Assembly (NCBI RefSeq): GCF_006538705.1
Contig: NZ_BJLP01000037.1
Coordinates: 1-40,183, forward strand
Origin: Cellulomonas uda
Lineage (GTDB): Bacteria; Actinomycetota; Actinomycetes; Actinomycetales; Cellulomonadaceae
Reading direction: 5' to 3'
DNA: 40,183 bases
Shown here: positions 24,717 to 32,834 of the stretch, one piece after another
How positions within the stretch are numbered: position 1 is the first letter of the stretch
How the letters are laid out: each line of letters opens with the position of its first letter
Notes under the pieces: model-generated
Told to the model about the DNA's origin: nothing
The model's database searches: none
Seen by the model: only the letters and a program-made list of their open reading frames with translations
Program-made: the position numbers and the translations under genes

Positions 24717-25652
24717 ATGGAACTTCGTGTCTTCACCGAGCCTCAGCAGGGGGCCACCTACGACGACCTGCTCCGCGTCGCCCGCGCGACGGAGGACCTG
24801 GGCTTCGACGCCTTCTTCCGCTCCGACCACTACCTGGGCATGGGCACGCCCGGCCTGCCGGGACCGACGGACGCGTGGACCACGCTCGCCGGCCTCGCGC
24901 GCGAGACGAGCCGGATCCGCCTGGGCACCCTCGTCTCGTCGGTGACGTACCGCTACCCGGGCATCCTGGCGATCCAGGTCGCGCAGGTCGACCAGATGTC
25001 CGGCGGTCGCGTCGAGCTCGGGCTCGGCACGGGCTGGTTCGAGCAGGAGCACACGGCGTACGGCATCCCGTTCCCGGCGAAGCGGTTCGGCCTGCTCGAG
25101 GAGCAGCTCGAGATCGTGACCGGCCTGTGGGGCACCCCGGTCGGCGAGACGTACTCGTTCGACGGCGAGCACTACACGCTCACGGACTCCCCGGCGCTGC
25201 CGAAGCCGACGCAGCAGGTGCACGGACGGCCGGGTGTGCCGGTGATCGTCGGCGGCAACGGCCCCACGCGCACCCCCGCGCTCGCGGCCCGGTTCGCGAG
25301 CGAGTTCAACCTCGCGTTCCCGGAGCTCGACACGGTCGAGGCGAAGTTCGCGCGCGCCCGCCAGGCGTGCGAGGAGATCGGCCGCCCGGCCGACGACCTG
25401 GTGCTGTCCGCGGCGCTCGTGCTGTGCGTCGGCACGGACGAGCAGGAGTTCGCGCGCCGCGCCGCGGCGATCGGCCGGGAGCCCGCCGAGCTGCGCGAGC
25501 ACGGGCTCGCGGGCACGCCCGGCGAGGTCGTCGAGCGCCTGCAGTGGCTGCGCGGGCTCGGTGCGAGCCGCGTCTACCTCCAGATGCTCGACCTGGCCGA
25601 CCTCGACCACCTCGAGCTGGTCGCGGACGCGGTCGCGCCTCAGCTCGGCTGA
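24717..25652 (+). CDS. LLM class F420-dependent oxidoreductase
   Basis: 311 residues. Bacterial luciferase-like TIM barrel: MELRVFTEPQQGATYDDLLR, FFRSDHYLG, IRLGTLVSSVTYRYPG, and the signature VELGLGTGWFEQEHTAYGIP, then GRPGVPVIVGGNG. This fits the F420-dependent TIGR03560-like group of actinobacteria. It transfers hydride between F420H2 or F420 and an unknown substrate. The ATG is 6 nt after GATGAT (24705-24710). The last 13 bases overlap the end of the convergent glycosyltransferase gene. Confidence 0.88.
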   Translation: MELRVFTEPQQGATYDDLLRVARATEDLGFDAFFRSDHYLGMGTPGLPGPTDAWTTLAGLARETSRIRLGTLVSSVTYRYPGILAIQVAQVDQMSGGRVELGLGTGWFEQEHTAYGIPFPAKRFGLLEEQLEIVTGLWGTPVGETYSFDGEHYTLTDSPALPKPTQQVHGRPGVPVIVGGNGPTRTPALAARFASEFNLAFPELDTVEAKFARARQACEEIGRPADDLVLSAALVLCVGTDEQEFARRAAAIGREPAELREHGLAGTPGEVVERLQWLRGLGASRVYLQMLDLADLDHLELVADAVAPQLG

Positions 25653-26896
25653 GACGCGGTCTCGGGGAGCTGCCCGCCGGGCATGGGCGACGTGTCGTCG
25701 TCGGGCGGCGCGGGCTCGTCGTGCGCGTCCCGTACGAGCGCGACGACGACCGTCGCGGCGAGCACGACGAGCGCGACGTTGCGTGCGGCCAGCAGCGCCG
25801 TCGCGCCCGCGCCGCCCGCGGTGATCTGCGAGTACAGCCACGGGAAGACGAGCTGCGTGGCACCCGCGACGCCCGCGACGAGCCACGCGGTGACCCGCCA
25901 GCCCGGCAGGCGCAGCGCGAGCGCCACCGCGACCGGCGGCGCGATCCACCCGACGTACTGCGGCGAGCCGACCTTGTTGAGGACGATGAGCAGCGTCGCC
26001 ACCAGCAGCGCCCCGCGCAGCAGCAGCTGGGCGCGCGCGGTGTCGTCGGACCACAGCCGCGGGCCGAGGCGCCGCGCGCACCACCACAGGAGCGCGCCCG
26101 CGGCGGCGACGCCGAGCACGAACAGGACGCCGAGCGTGTCGGAGACGGCCTGGGTGCCGGGCCCGTGCACCTCCCACGTCACGAGCTCCGCGTTGAGCTC
26201 GACGCGCAGGTCGGGGGAGACGAGGCTCGCGAGCATCCACGGTGTCGCGCCGACCGCCTCGATCTGCAGTCCGCGCTCGCCCTGCTCGGACAGGAAGGAC
26301 AGCAGGTGCTCGCGGCCCCCGCCGGCGAGCACGAGACCGACGACGCCCGCGCACACGAGTGCCGCGGGCAGCACCACCTCACGCCACGGGCGGCGGACCA
26401 CGACGACGAGCGCGAGCAGCAGCGCGCCGGGCGCGGCCTTGACCCATGCGCCGACCGTCAGGAGCGCCGCGGCGAGCCGCGGGTGCCGCAGCGCGACCAC
26501 GAGCGCCACGACCACCACGGGCGCGACGACCGCGTCGAGCCGGCCCATCGCGACCGGACCCAGCAGCGCGGTGAACGCGACCCACCACCACGCGCCCGTC
26601 GTCGTGCGCTCGATGCGCCGGTGCCCGACGACGCGCGGCGCGTGCAGCAGCGCCACCAGCCCCACCGCGTTCAGCGCGGTGACCAGCAGGCTCCACGCGA
26701 GCGAGAACCCCGGCCCGTACCCGGTGCCGCCCAGCGCGGCCAGCAGCATCGGCGCGACCGCGCCCGCGGGGTAGACCCACGGCCCGTCGAGCACCGGCCA
26801 CACACCCTCGTGCAGGCCGAGCCACATCCACCAGCGGTACAGGTCGAGGTCCCAGAACGTCTCGGTGGGGCGCAGGTACACCCCCAGGACCAGCAA
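25640..26896 (-). CDS. Polytopic GT87-type glycosyltransferase (PimE/DUF2029-like), N-terminus uncertain
   Basis: 418 residues from a TTG start, about 10-11 TM segments. A conserved extracytoplasmic loop after TM1 contains FWDLDLYRWWMW and WPVLDGPWVYPAGA, typical of polyprenol-phosphate-mannose-dependent GT87 mannosyltransferases. SPQYVGWIAPP late in the chain is also typical. It probably adds mannose to a lipid or wall glycan. The TTG start cuts TM1 in half. The frame stays open upstream to a TGA near 26989 without a usual start codon, while GTG 26990, in another frame, sits just after the upstream gene. A frameshift is suspected (see findings). It ends in a hydrophilic tail. Confidence 0.75.
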   Translation of the reverse strand: MLVLGVYLRPTETFWDLDLYRWWMWLGLHEGVWPVLDGPWVYPAGAVAPMLLAALGGTGYGPGFSLAWSLLVTALNAVGLVALLHAPRVVGHRRIERTTTGAWWWVAFTALLGPVAMGRLDAVVAPVVVVALVVALRHPRLAAALLTVGAWVKAAPGALLLALVVVVRRPWREVVLPAALVCAGVVGLVLAGGGREHLLSFLSEQGERGLQIEAVGATPWMLASLVSPDLRVELNAELVTWEVHGPGTQAVSDTLGVLFVLGVAAAGALLWWCARRLGPRLWSDDTARAQLLLRGALLVATLLIVLNKVGSPQYVGWIAPPVAVALALRLPGWRVTAWLVAGVAGATQLVFPWLYSQITAGGAGATALLAARNVALVVLAATVVVALVRDAHDEPAPPDDDTSPMPGGQLPETASQPS

Positions 26897-27006
26897 CCAG
26901 GCGTGGACCAGCAGGAACGCGGTCCAGACGGGCAGCGACGAGCGCAGCAGGCGGTGCAGCGGGGCCTCCGGTTCGGTCGGCCCCGCTCACCGGCGGGGCG
27001 TGGTGG

Positions 27007-27222
27007 TCAGTGCGCGGGCGGGACGGCGACGCCCGTCTGCGGTCCCGCGGGCGGGATCACGACGGGACGCTCCTGCGAGAGCAGCTCGTCCACGTCCTCC
27101 TCCCGCCCCTCGTCGGGTGCGGGCGGCGCGCTCGGAGCGGTGCTCACGACCGGGTCCGGCGCGTCCCCGGGGACGACGTGGCTCGGCGTGGGCGGGGTGA
27201 CGGTCGGGTCGTTGTCGGACAT
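27007..27222 (-). CDS. Small acidic Pro-rich hypothetical protein
   Basis: 71 residues, starting MSDNDPTVTPPTPSHVVPGD. It is rich in Pro, Val, Asp and Glu with no TM or Cys and is likely disordered. A strong GGGAGG lies 6 nt before the ATG, and codon use matches the neighbours, so it is probably real. It is 16 nt upstream of the apparent original start of the glycosyltransferase, so the two likely form an operon. I do not recognise the family. Confidence 0.65.
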   Translation of the reverse strand: MSDNDPTVTPPTPSHVVPGDAPDPVVSTAPSAPPAPDEGREEDVDELLSQERPVVIPPAGPQTGVAVPPAH

Positions 27223-27319
27223 CTCGGCCTCCCGAGTCGATGCGGACGTTACCCCACGAAGATGGCATGCGGATCCGCACCCCGCGCGGCGGGCCCGACC
27301 ACTACCTTTCTCCCGGGGG

Positions 27320-27341
27320 CGAGCGGTCGCCCGACCGCTCG
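27320..27341 (+). promoter_or_regulatory. Leader hairpin and promoter region of the NCS2 permease
   Basis: Perfect 9-bp arms CGAGCGGTC / GACCGCTCG around GCCC, placed 38-59 nt before the permease start and just after a TACCTT box (27303-27308). It would lie in the 5' UTR. Leader hairpins often regulate uracil permeases, but no PyrR-type or riboswitch motif is recognisable. Confidence 0.4.
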
Positions 27342-27378
27342 TGGTGACGCCCGGGTGCCGGGCCGACAGGAGGACGAC

Positions 27379-28737
27379 GTGGCGGTGGTGGCCAGGGTCA
27401 GGAGCGCGCTCGGGCTGGGCGGGTGGAAGGTGCACGGCGACGGGCGCTCGATCCCTCCGGGTGAGGTGGTCGCACCCGACGAGCGGCTCTCGTGGCCGCG
27501 GACCATCGGCATCGGCATGCAGCACGTCGTCGCGATGTTCGGCGCGACGTTCCTGGTGCCGCTGATCACCGACTTCTCGCCGCAGACGACGCTGTTCTTC
27601 TCGGCGGTCGGGACGCTCGCGTTCCTCGTCATCACGGGCAACCGCGTGCCCAGCTACCTGGGCTCGAGCTTCGCGTTCATCGCGCCGATCCTCGCGGCGA
27701 CCGCGAGCGGGGGCAAGCAGGTCGCGGTCGGCGGCATCCTCGCGACGGGCCTGACCCTCGCGGCCGTCGGCGTGCTCGTGCACCTCGTCGGGACGCGGTG
27801 GATCGAGGTGACGATGCCGCCCGTGGTGACGGGCACGATCGTCGCGCTCATCGGGTTCAACCTCGCGAGCGCCGCCTGGGGCAAGAGCGAGGACTCCGGG
27901 TTCCGGTCCGCGCCCGTGACGGCGCTCGTGACGCTCGGCTCGATCGTGCTGTGCACGGTGCTGTTCCGCGGCATCCTCGGCCGGCTGTCGATCCTCGTCG
28001 GCGTGGTCGTCGGCTACGTGTTCGCGATGCTGCGGGGCGAGGTCGACTTCGACGCGCTGCGTGACGCGCCGCTGATCGGCCTGCCCGAGTTCGTGACGCC
28101 GCGGGTCGACGGCAGCACCCTGGGGCTGTTCCTCCCGGTGGTGCTGGTCCTGATCGCGGAGAACATCGGCCACCTGAAGTCCGTGACCGCGATGACGGGC
28201 CGCGACCTCGACCCGGTGACGGGCCGCGCGCTGCTCGCCGACGGTGTCGCGACCAGCCTCGCCGGCCTCGGCGGAGGCTCGGGCACGACGACGTACGCCG
28301 AGAACATCGGCGTCATGGCCGCGACGCGCGTGTACTCGACCGCCGCGTACTGGGTGGCGGGTTTCACCGCGCTGCTGCTGTCGATGTCGCCGACGTTCGG
28401 CGCGGCCATCGCGACCGTGCCGCAGGGCGTGATCGGCGGGGCCGCGACGCTGCTCTACGGCATGATCGGCCTGCTCGGGGCGCGCATCTGGATCCAGAAC
28501 AAGGTCGACTTCTCCAACCCGGTGAACCTCACGCCCGCGGCGATCGCGCTGATCGTCGGCATCGCGGACTACACGTGGGTCGTCGGGGACCTGACGTTCT
28601 CGGGCATCGCGCTGGGCACGGCGTCCGCGATCGGCGTCTACCACCTGATGCGTCTGGTCGCGCGGTGGCGTGGGACGTCGCTCGAGCCCGCCTCGCCGGC
28701 GTCGGCCCCGGCCGGCGACGAGGTCGCGGCGCACTGA
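27379..28737 (+). CDS. uraA: NCS2 family uracil/xanthine permease
   Basis: 452 residues, about 12-14 TM segments. QHVVAMFGATFLVPLI near the N-terminus, LGSSFAFIAPI, VLVLIAENIGHLKSV (the NCS2 signature with the key Glu) and LGGGSGTTTYAENIG are typical UraA/UapA motifs. It imports uracil or a related base by proton symport. The GTG start has AGGAGG 7 nt upstream. It is functionally tied to upp at 9894. A strong terminator follows. Confidence 0.92.
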   Translation: MAVVARVRSALGLGGWKVHGDGRSIPPGEVVAPDERLSWPRTIGIGMQHVVAMFGATFLVPLITDFSPQTTLFFSAVGTLAFLVITGNRVPSYLGSSFAFIAPILAATASGGKQVAVGGILATGLTLAAVGVLVHLVGTRWIEVTMPPVVTGTIVALIGFNLASAAWGKSEDSGFRSAPVTALVTLGSIVLCTVLFRGILGRLSILVGVVVGYVFAMLRGEVDFDALRDAPLIGLPEFVTPRVDGSTLGLFLPVVLVLIAENIGHLKSVTAMTGRDLDPVTGRALLADGVATSLAGLGGGSGTTTYAENIGVMAATRVYSTAAYWVAGFTALLLSMSPTFGAAIATVPQGVIGGAATLLYGMIGLLGARIWIQNKVDFSNPVNLTPAAIALIVGIADYTWVVGDLTFSGIALGTASAIGVYHLMRLVARWRGTSLEPASPASAPAGDEVAAH

Positions 28738-28743
28738 CCCGGA

Positions 28744-28785
28744 CGACGAAGGGGCCGGTCCCGCCGAGGACCGGCCCCTTCGTCG
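28744..28785. terminator. Terminator of the NCS2 permease
   Basis: Perfect 18-bp arms (28744-28761 and 28768-28785) around a 6-nt loop, 6 nt after the stop codon. It also lies 32 nt past the stop of the convergent gene at 28818, so it may work on both strands. Confidence 0.9.
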
Positions 28786-28817
28786 CGCGACGGGAGGTGG
28801 TCAGGAGCCGAGCGGTG

Positions 28818-29429
28818 TCAGCTCGTGGGGGCTGCGCTGGTCGCGCCGGCCGCCGGCACCTTGGTGCAGCCCTTGGGGGCCGCGAGCGGCTTCTCCGGGT
28901 CGAGGCCGACCTCGTCGGCCGGCACGAGCGCCTTGAACTTGGTGCCGAGCACCACGTCGATCTCCGGCCCCTTGCGACCGTCGAGCACGAACTGCGGCTT
29001 CTGCACGTGCGCCGCGACGGTGTACGCCGCCGCGATGCCCGACTGGCCGAACGCGATGCGCACCGTGCCGTCGAACGTCGGCTGGTTGTCGGCCTCACCA
29101 CCCGCGAACCCGCGGTCCGTGAAGCCCTTGAGCGTCGCCGCCGCGAGCCCGGCCGTGGACGTGGAGTTGTACACGTTGACGGTGATGTCCCCGTACGGGA
29201 CGGGGAGCGCGCCGTCGGGCGGGCACGGGTAGCTGCGGGTGGTCGCGCTCGGCGTGGGCTCCGCCGCGAACTCCTGCTCCATGAACGGCAGGCTCAGGCT
29301 CCCCGTGTACACGGCCGCCGAGCCGAGTCCGACGACCGCGAGGGCCGCGAGCAGCACGCCGAAGATCACGGCCTGCCGCTCGTGCATGTGGCGCCGGCGC
29401 AGGGCCCGGGCGCGGTCCACGTCGCTCAC
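28818..29429 (-). CDS. Membrane-anchored LytR C-terminal (LytR_C) domain protein
   Basis: 203 residues. A short Arg-rich cytoplasmic start, one TM segment (~18-40, AVIFGVLLAALAVVGLGSAA), a linker, then a LytR_C domain (~75-165: ITVNVYNSTSTAGLAAATLK, GFAGGEADNQ, VVLGTKFKAL). The domain is known from LytR-CpsA-Psr proteins and stand-alone actinobacterial proteins, probably acting at the cell wall. The GTG start overlaps the stop of the upstream gene (GTGA), so translation is coupled. Confidence 0.85.
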   Translation of the reverse strand: MSDVDRARALRRRHMHERQAVIFGVLLAALAVVGLGSAAVYTGSLSLPFMEQEFAAEPTPSATTRSYPCPPDGALPVPYGDITVNVYNSTSTAGLAAATLKGFTDRGFAGGEADNQPTFDGTVRIAFGQSGIAAAYTVAAHVQKPQFVLDGRKGPEIDVVLGTKFKALVPADEVGLDPEKPLAAPKGCTKVPAAGATSAAPTS

Positions 29430-29722
29430 TCGATCACCAGCACCCGGGCGTGCAGCACGGGACGCTGCTGCAGGGCCGCGCGCACCGCGCGGTGCAGCCC
29501 GTCCTCGAGGTACAGGATCCCCTTGTACTGCACGACGTGCGCGAACAGGTCGCCGTAGAACGTGGAGTCCTCCGCGAGCAGCGCGTCGAGGTCCAGCGTC
29601 CGCTTCGTCGTGACGAGCTCGTCGAGACGGACCTGGCGCGGCGGGACCTCGGCCCACTGCTTGGTCGTCTCGAGCCCGTGGTCAGGGTAGGGCCTGCCCT
29701 CGCCCACGGCCTTGAAGATCAC
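29426..29722 (-). CDS. Conserved actinobacterial protein (often labelled VapB-like)
   Basis: 98 residues: VGEGRPYPDHGLET, PPRQVRLDELVTTKRTLDL, LLAEDSTFYGDLFAHVV and LYLEDGLHRAVRAALQQR. This is a highly conserved actinobacterial family found beside LytR_C proteins. Automatic annotations sometimes name it VapB antitoxin, but no PIN toxin is adjacent, so a toxin-antitoxin role is not supported here. The start may be GTG 29722 or GTG 29731. It is coupled to the LytR_C gene by a 4-nt overlap. Confidence 0.85.
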   Translation of the reverse strand: MIFKAVGEGRPYPDHGLETTKQWAEVPPRQVRLDELVTTKRTLDLDALLAEDSTFYGDLFAHVVQYKGILYLEDGLHRAVRAALQQRPVLHARVLVIE

Positions 29723-29790
29723 GGAGGCCACTCTAGGGTGCGCGGCGCCGGGCGCGGACCGGACCACGCCCAGCACGGGCGTGCGGACGG

Positions 29791-30351
29791 TCACGCGCTG
29801 CCCGTCGAGCTCTCGTCCCATGTGTTGTCGATCCAGGTCTGGTTGTCGCTGTCGATGGTCAGGACGAGGCGCACCGGGCGCTGGAAGCCGTCGGCCCACC
29901 GCGCCATGCCCTCGCAGGTCAGCAGGTGCGTCTCGGCCCCGTCGGACGGCCGGGTGGCGGTCGCGAGGTGGTCCTCGACCGTGCGGACCTGGTCGATCGC
30001 GACGAGCGCGACGTCGCCCGGGGCGGCGTCCTCGGCGGCGAGGCGGACCTCGTCGACCGCGACCTGCGCGCACGACTGGCCGCGCAGCGACTCGTCGAAC
30101 AGCTCGTCGTCCCACATGGCGACCACCCGCGGTGCCGCGAGCAGCCCGGCCCCGACGACGACGACGCCCGCGGCGACCGCGCTCCCGACCGAGACGAGGG
30201 CGATCTTCCCGCCCGACCACGGCGGCTTCGTCGGACCGGTGGCCGCACGTCGCGCCTGCCGCACGTGCGCGGTCCACGAGGCACCGTCGAACCAGCGCAC
30301 CTGGTCGGGGCGCTGGGGATCGGGGTACCAGCCGGGGATCGGCGTCGTCAT
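29791..30351 (-). CDS. DUF2510 domain membrane protein
   Basis: 186 residues. The DUF2510 motif sits at 4-31 (PGWYPDPQ...VRWFDGASWT), one TM segment at ~48-72, and an extracytoplasmic region of ~115 residues with two Cys (ESLRGQSCAQV, LLTCEGMARW) that could pair. The C-terminal part is of unknown fold. GAGG lies 7 nt before the ATG. Upstream (30352-30480) are two direct copies of GTCATGAGCCGAGCG (30419 and 30463) without other features. Confidence 0.8.
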   Translation of the reverse strand: MTTPIPGWYPDPQRPDQVRWFDGASWTAHVRQARRAATGPTKPPWSGGKIALVSVGSAVAAGVVVVGAGLLAAPRVVAMWDDELFDESLRGQSCAQVAVDEVRLAAEDAAPGDVALVAIDQVRTVEDHLATATRPSDGAETHLLTCEGMARWADGFQRPVRLVLTIDSDNQTWIDNTWDESSTGSA

Positions 30352-30499
30352 CGTGTCCTCGTGGTGCGCGCGGCTCTCGTCGTCCTCGTCGCCTGGGTTG
30401 TCGGCACGCGCGCAGCGCGTCATGAGCCGAGCGCCATGACCCGAGCCCCGTGAGCCGTGCGTCATGAGCCGAGCGTCACGGCCCGCGGCCGCAGGACGG

Positions 30500-30531
30500 C
30501 GGACGGCGGGCCCGTGCAGACCCGCCGTCCG
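30500..30531 (-). terminator. Terminator of the cold-shock gene
   Basis: Perfect 11-bp arms CGGACGGCGGG / CCCGCCGTCCG around a 10-nt loop, 39 nt past the csp stop codon. Confidence 0.75.
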
Positions 30532-30569
30532 TGCGACGACTGCGCGGTGCGTGCCCGCGCGACGTCAGG

Positions 30570-30773
30570 TCAGAGCGGCTGGATGTTCGCGGCCTGCGGG
30601 CCCTTCTGGCCCTCGGTGACCTCGAACTCGACCTTCTGGTTCTCCTCCAGCGAGCGGAAGCCGCTCGACTGGATGGCCGAGTAGTGGGCGAAGACGTCGG
30701 GTCCGCCGTCGTCGGGGGCGATGAAGCCGTACCCCTTCTCGGCGTTGAACCACTTCACGGTGCCAGTTGCCAT
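30570..30773 (-). CDS. csp: Cold-shock domain protein
   Basis: 67 residues, a full single [18 protein letters not shown] (RNP1), DVFAHYSAI (RNP2) and [14 protein letters not shown]. It binds single-stranded RNA and DNA and acts as an RNA chaperone. GGAAG lies about 13 nt before the ATG. The 245-nt divergent region upstream probably holds a long 5' UTR, as is usual for csp genes; no clear -35/-10 pair could be fixed. Confidence 0.96.
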   Translation of the reverse strand: MATGTVKWFNAEKGYGFIAPDDGGPDVFAHYSAIQSSGFRSLEENQKVEFEVTEGQKGPQAANIQPL

Positions 30774-31018
30774 GTGGCCGTTCTACTTCCTTGCGGCGGG
30801 ACGACCCCGGCGGTGCCGGGACCGGTGATCACGGTGAAACGTCGTCCGGCCCGCGGCGGAAGCACACGGTGACAAGCGATGCACTGCGACTACGGCGCCC
30901 ACCGTACCGGCCGCGGACGCCGCCGGGGAGGCCTGCGTGGACGTCCGTCCAGGGGATCCCCCGGATGCCTGTGCACAACGGCTCCTGCGCAGGTCGCGCC
31001 GTTGCTACGGTGCGCGGC

Positions 31019-32377
31019 GTGAGCGCGAGCCGCACCACCCTGTACGTCCGCGAGGACGGGGACGACGAGGCCGACGGCCGCACGCCCCGCACCGCGCTGC
31101 GGCAGGTCGCCACGGCCGCCGCGCGCTGGCGTGCGGCAGGTCCGGCGTACGAGGCGGGCTGGACGATCGACGTCGGTCCCGGCACGTACACCGGCGGGAT
31201 CGCCCTGACGGGCGCGCGAGGGCTCGCGCAGCACGACTTCCTGCGGATCGTCGGGCCGCGGGTCGGCGGGCACCCGAACCGGCCGCTCGCCGTCATCGAC
31301 CACGCCGCGCACCCGGGGTACCGGTTCGGGCTGCGCGCCTACGACGGCGTGTCCGTGTGGCTCGAGGACCTCGCGTTCCGCGGCGGGTTCGCGCACGCCG
31401 TGGACGTGCGCCGCCGCAGCCTGCTGCACTGGCACAACTGCCACGTCGACGGGCAAGGGGTCGGGCAGGTCGGGATCGGGGTGCTCGACCACTGCACGTA
31501 CGCGGTGGCGGGCGGGATCGTCGAGAACCTCACCAAGCACGGCGTGCAGGAGCACCACCACGTGTTCCGCTCCTACGACATCGCCCGCTCCTACGACGAG
31601 CAGCTCGTCATCCGGGGCTGCCCCATCGGGCTCAAGGCCAAGGAGAACTGCAACGGCCACGTCGACTACCTGACGATCGAGGACTGCGGCACGGGCATGC
31701 AGCTGAACGGCATGTCGGTGGCGAACCTGCGGTTCCTGCGGCTGCGGCGCAACGGCGTCGGGCTCGCGGTCGTGAACTCGCAGGTGCACAACACCTCGAG
31801 CGTGCAGTTCGGCGAGGGCGACGACGCGAACGAGCGCGACCTCGTCGAGCTGGGGACGTCCGCCGACCTGACGAGCTGGGGCTGGCAGGAGGGCTCGTTC
31901 GCGCGGACGACGACGAACGCGCACCGGCCGCTGCTCACGCTCGGCGCGTCCTACGACGACGAGGACGTCGACTCCCGGCACCCCCGCGCGCACGTCGAGC
32001 TGCGCCGCGTCGTGCGGGCGCGTCGGTACCGCGCGGCGGGCACCCGGTTCCGCGTGGTCGTGCGGGGCGTGGTCACGCAGCGGCTCGCCCGGGCGGCGAC
32101 CCTGGACGTCCGGCTCGACGACGACGTGCTCGCGCACCTCGTCGTGCCGGCCCGCACGCGTGCGGGGACCGCGTTCGAGGCCGAGGTCGAGGTCGTGTGC
32201 GCGCGCGACGGGGACCACCAGAAGGTGACCGCGCGCGTGCACGGCGTGCCCGGGGCGCTCGTGCACCGTGCGCTCGAGCTCGACCTCCTGCGGGACCGGA
32301 GCGTGCTCGTCGTCGCAGGCGTGGACCCGGACCGGGAGGGTGCGCTCGTCGTCAGCACCGTGGAGGTCTGGGGGTGA
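31019..32377 (+). CDS. Predicted right-handed beta-helix protein of unknown function
   Basis: 452 residues, no signal peptide. The start TLYVREDGDDEADGRTPRTA (ADG/G-x-T pattern) is typical of pectate-lyase-like beta-helix proteins, as is IDVGPGTYTGGIAL. The middle (~95-270) has short repeating beta strands with many His, Asn and Gly (HNCHVDGQG, IEDCGTGMQLNG, NSQVHNTSSVQFGE). The last ~130 residues look like a beta-sandwich. No catalytic set is recognisable. The GTG is 7 nt after TACGGT (31006-31011), so it is leaderless. Phage tail-spike-like and polysaccharide-binding roles are possible but not shown. Confidence 0.65.
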   Translation: MSASRTTLYVREDGDDEADGRTPRTALRQVATAAARWRAAGPAYEAGWTIDVGPGTYTGGIALTGARGLAQHDFLRIVGPRVGGHPNRPLAVIDHAAHPGYRFGLRAYDGVSVWLEDLAFRGGFAHAVDVRRRSLLHWHNCHVDGQGVGQVGIGVLDHCTYAVAGGIVENLTKHGVQEHHHVFRSYDIARSYDEQLVIRGCPIGLKAKENCNGHVDYLTIEDCGTGMQLNGMSVANLRFLRLRRNGVGLAVVNSQVHNTSSVQFGEGDDANERDLVELGTSADLTSWGWQEGSFARTTTNAHRPLLTLGASYDDEDVDSRHPRAHVELRRVVRARRYRAAGTRFRVVVRGVVTQRLARAATLDVRLDDDVLAHLVVPARTRAGTAFEAEVEVVCARDGDHQKVTARVHGVPGALVHRALELDLLRDRSVLVVAGVDPDREGALVVSTVEVWG

Positions 32378-32409
32378 GGTCCGCGCGTCCGCGTGCGAGG
32401 GTGGCGGGC

Positions 32410-32766
32410 ATGGCGCTGTCCGTGGACGACGACGAGGTGCGCGCGCGGCTGCTCGCTCTGCGCGCCGACGCGCTCGAGCGCGCGGTCGGGCTCGGCGCCG
32501 CGAAGTCGGACCTGGTCGAGGCGGCGTGGGGCGCCAACATCGACGACGAGCACGACCCCGAGGGGCAGACCATCGCGTTCGAGCGCGCGCAGGTCGACGC
32601 GCTCGCCGCCGACGTGCGCCGGCGCCTCGCGGAGGTCGACGCCGCGCTGGACCGGCTCGCCGCGGGCACCTACGGCACGTGCGTCGTCGGCGGGGAGCCC
32701 ATCGACCCGGCGCGGCTGCTCGCCCGCCCCACCGCGACCACGTGCGTCGCGCACGCGCCGCGCTGA
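32410..32766 (+). CDS. DksA/TraR-type protein with an incomplete zinc finger
   Basis: 118 residues: an N-terminal helical coil, then LDRLAAGTYGTCVVGGEPID and RLLARPTATTC, the DksA/TraR C4 region. Of the four usual cysteines only C91 and C112 remain; the others are G94 and H115. DksA-like proteins bind the RNA polymerase secondary channel. The acidic tip DxxDxA is not evident. ATG 32410 has a GAGGG-type SD. An in-frame GTG at 32374 would overlap the previous stop (GTGA), so coupling to the beta-helix gene is possible. Confidence 0.75.
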   Translation: MALSVDDDEVRARLLALRADALERAVGLGAAKSDLVEAAWGANIDDEHDPEGQTIAFERAQVDALAADVRRRLAEVDAALDRLAAGTYGTCVVGGEPIDPARLLARPTATTCVAHAPR

Positions 32767-32834
32767 CCCGGGCGGCGCTGACCCGGGTGGCGCTGCCCGG
32801 GCCGCGCTGACCCGACCGCGCCTACAGTGACGCG

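Noticed and set aside
22272..26354. 1360-codon minus-strand frame across the FtsH-like, Nei and LLM genes
   Set aside because: Covers three well-supported plus-strand genes and repeat locus B; no domain seen.
27320..27341. Riboswitch upstream of the permease
   Set aside because: A single short hairpin without a recognisable aptamer core.
24875..27565. 896-codon plus-strand frame
   Set aside because: Shadow of the LLM gene and antisense of the glycosyltransferase.
29426..29722. VapBC toxin-antitoxin system
   Set aside because: No PIN-domain or other toxin is adjacent; the partner gene is a LytR_C membrane protein.
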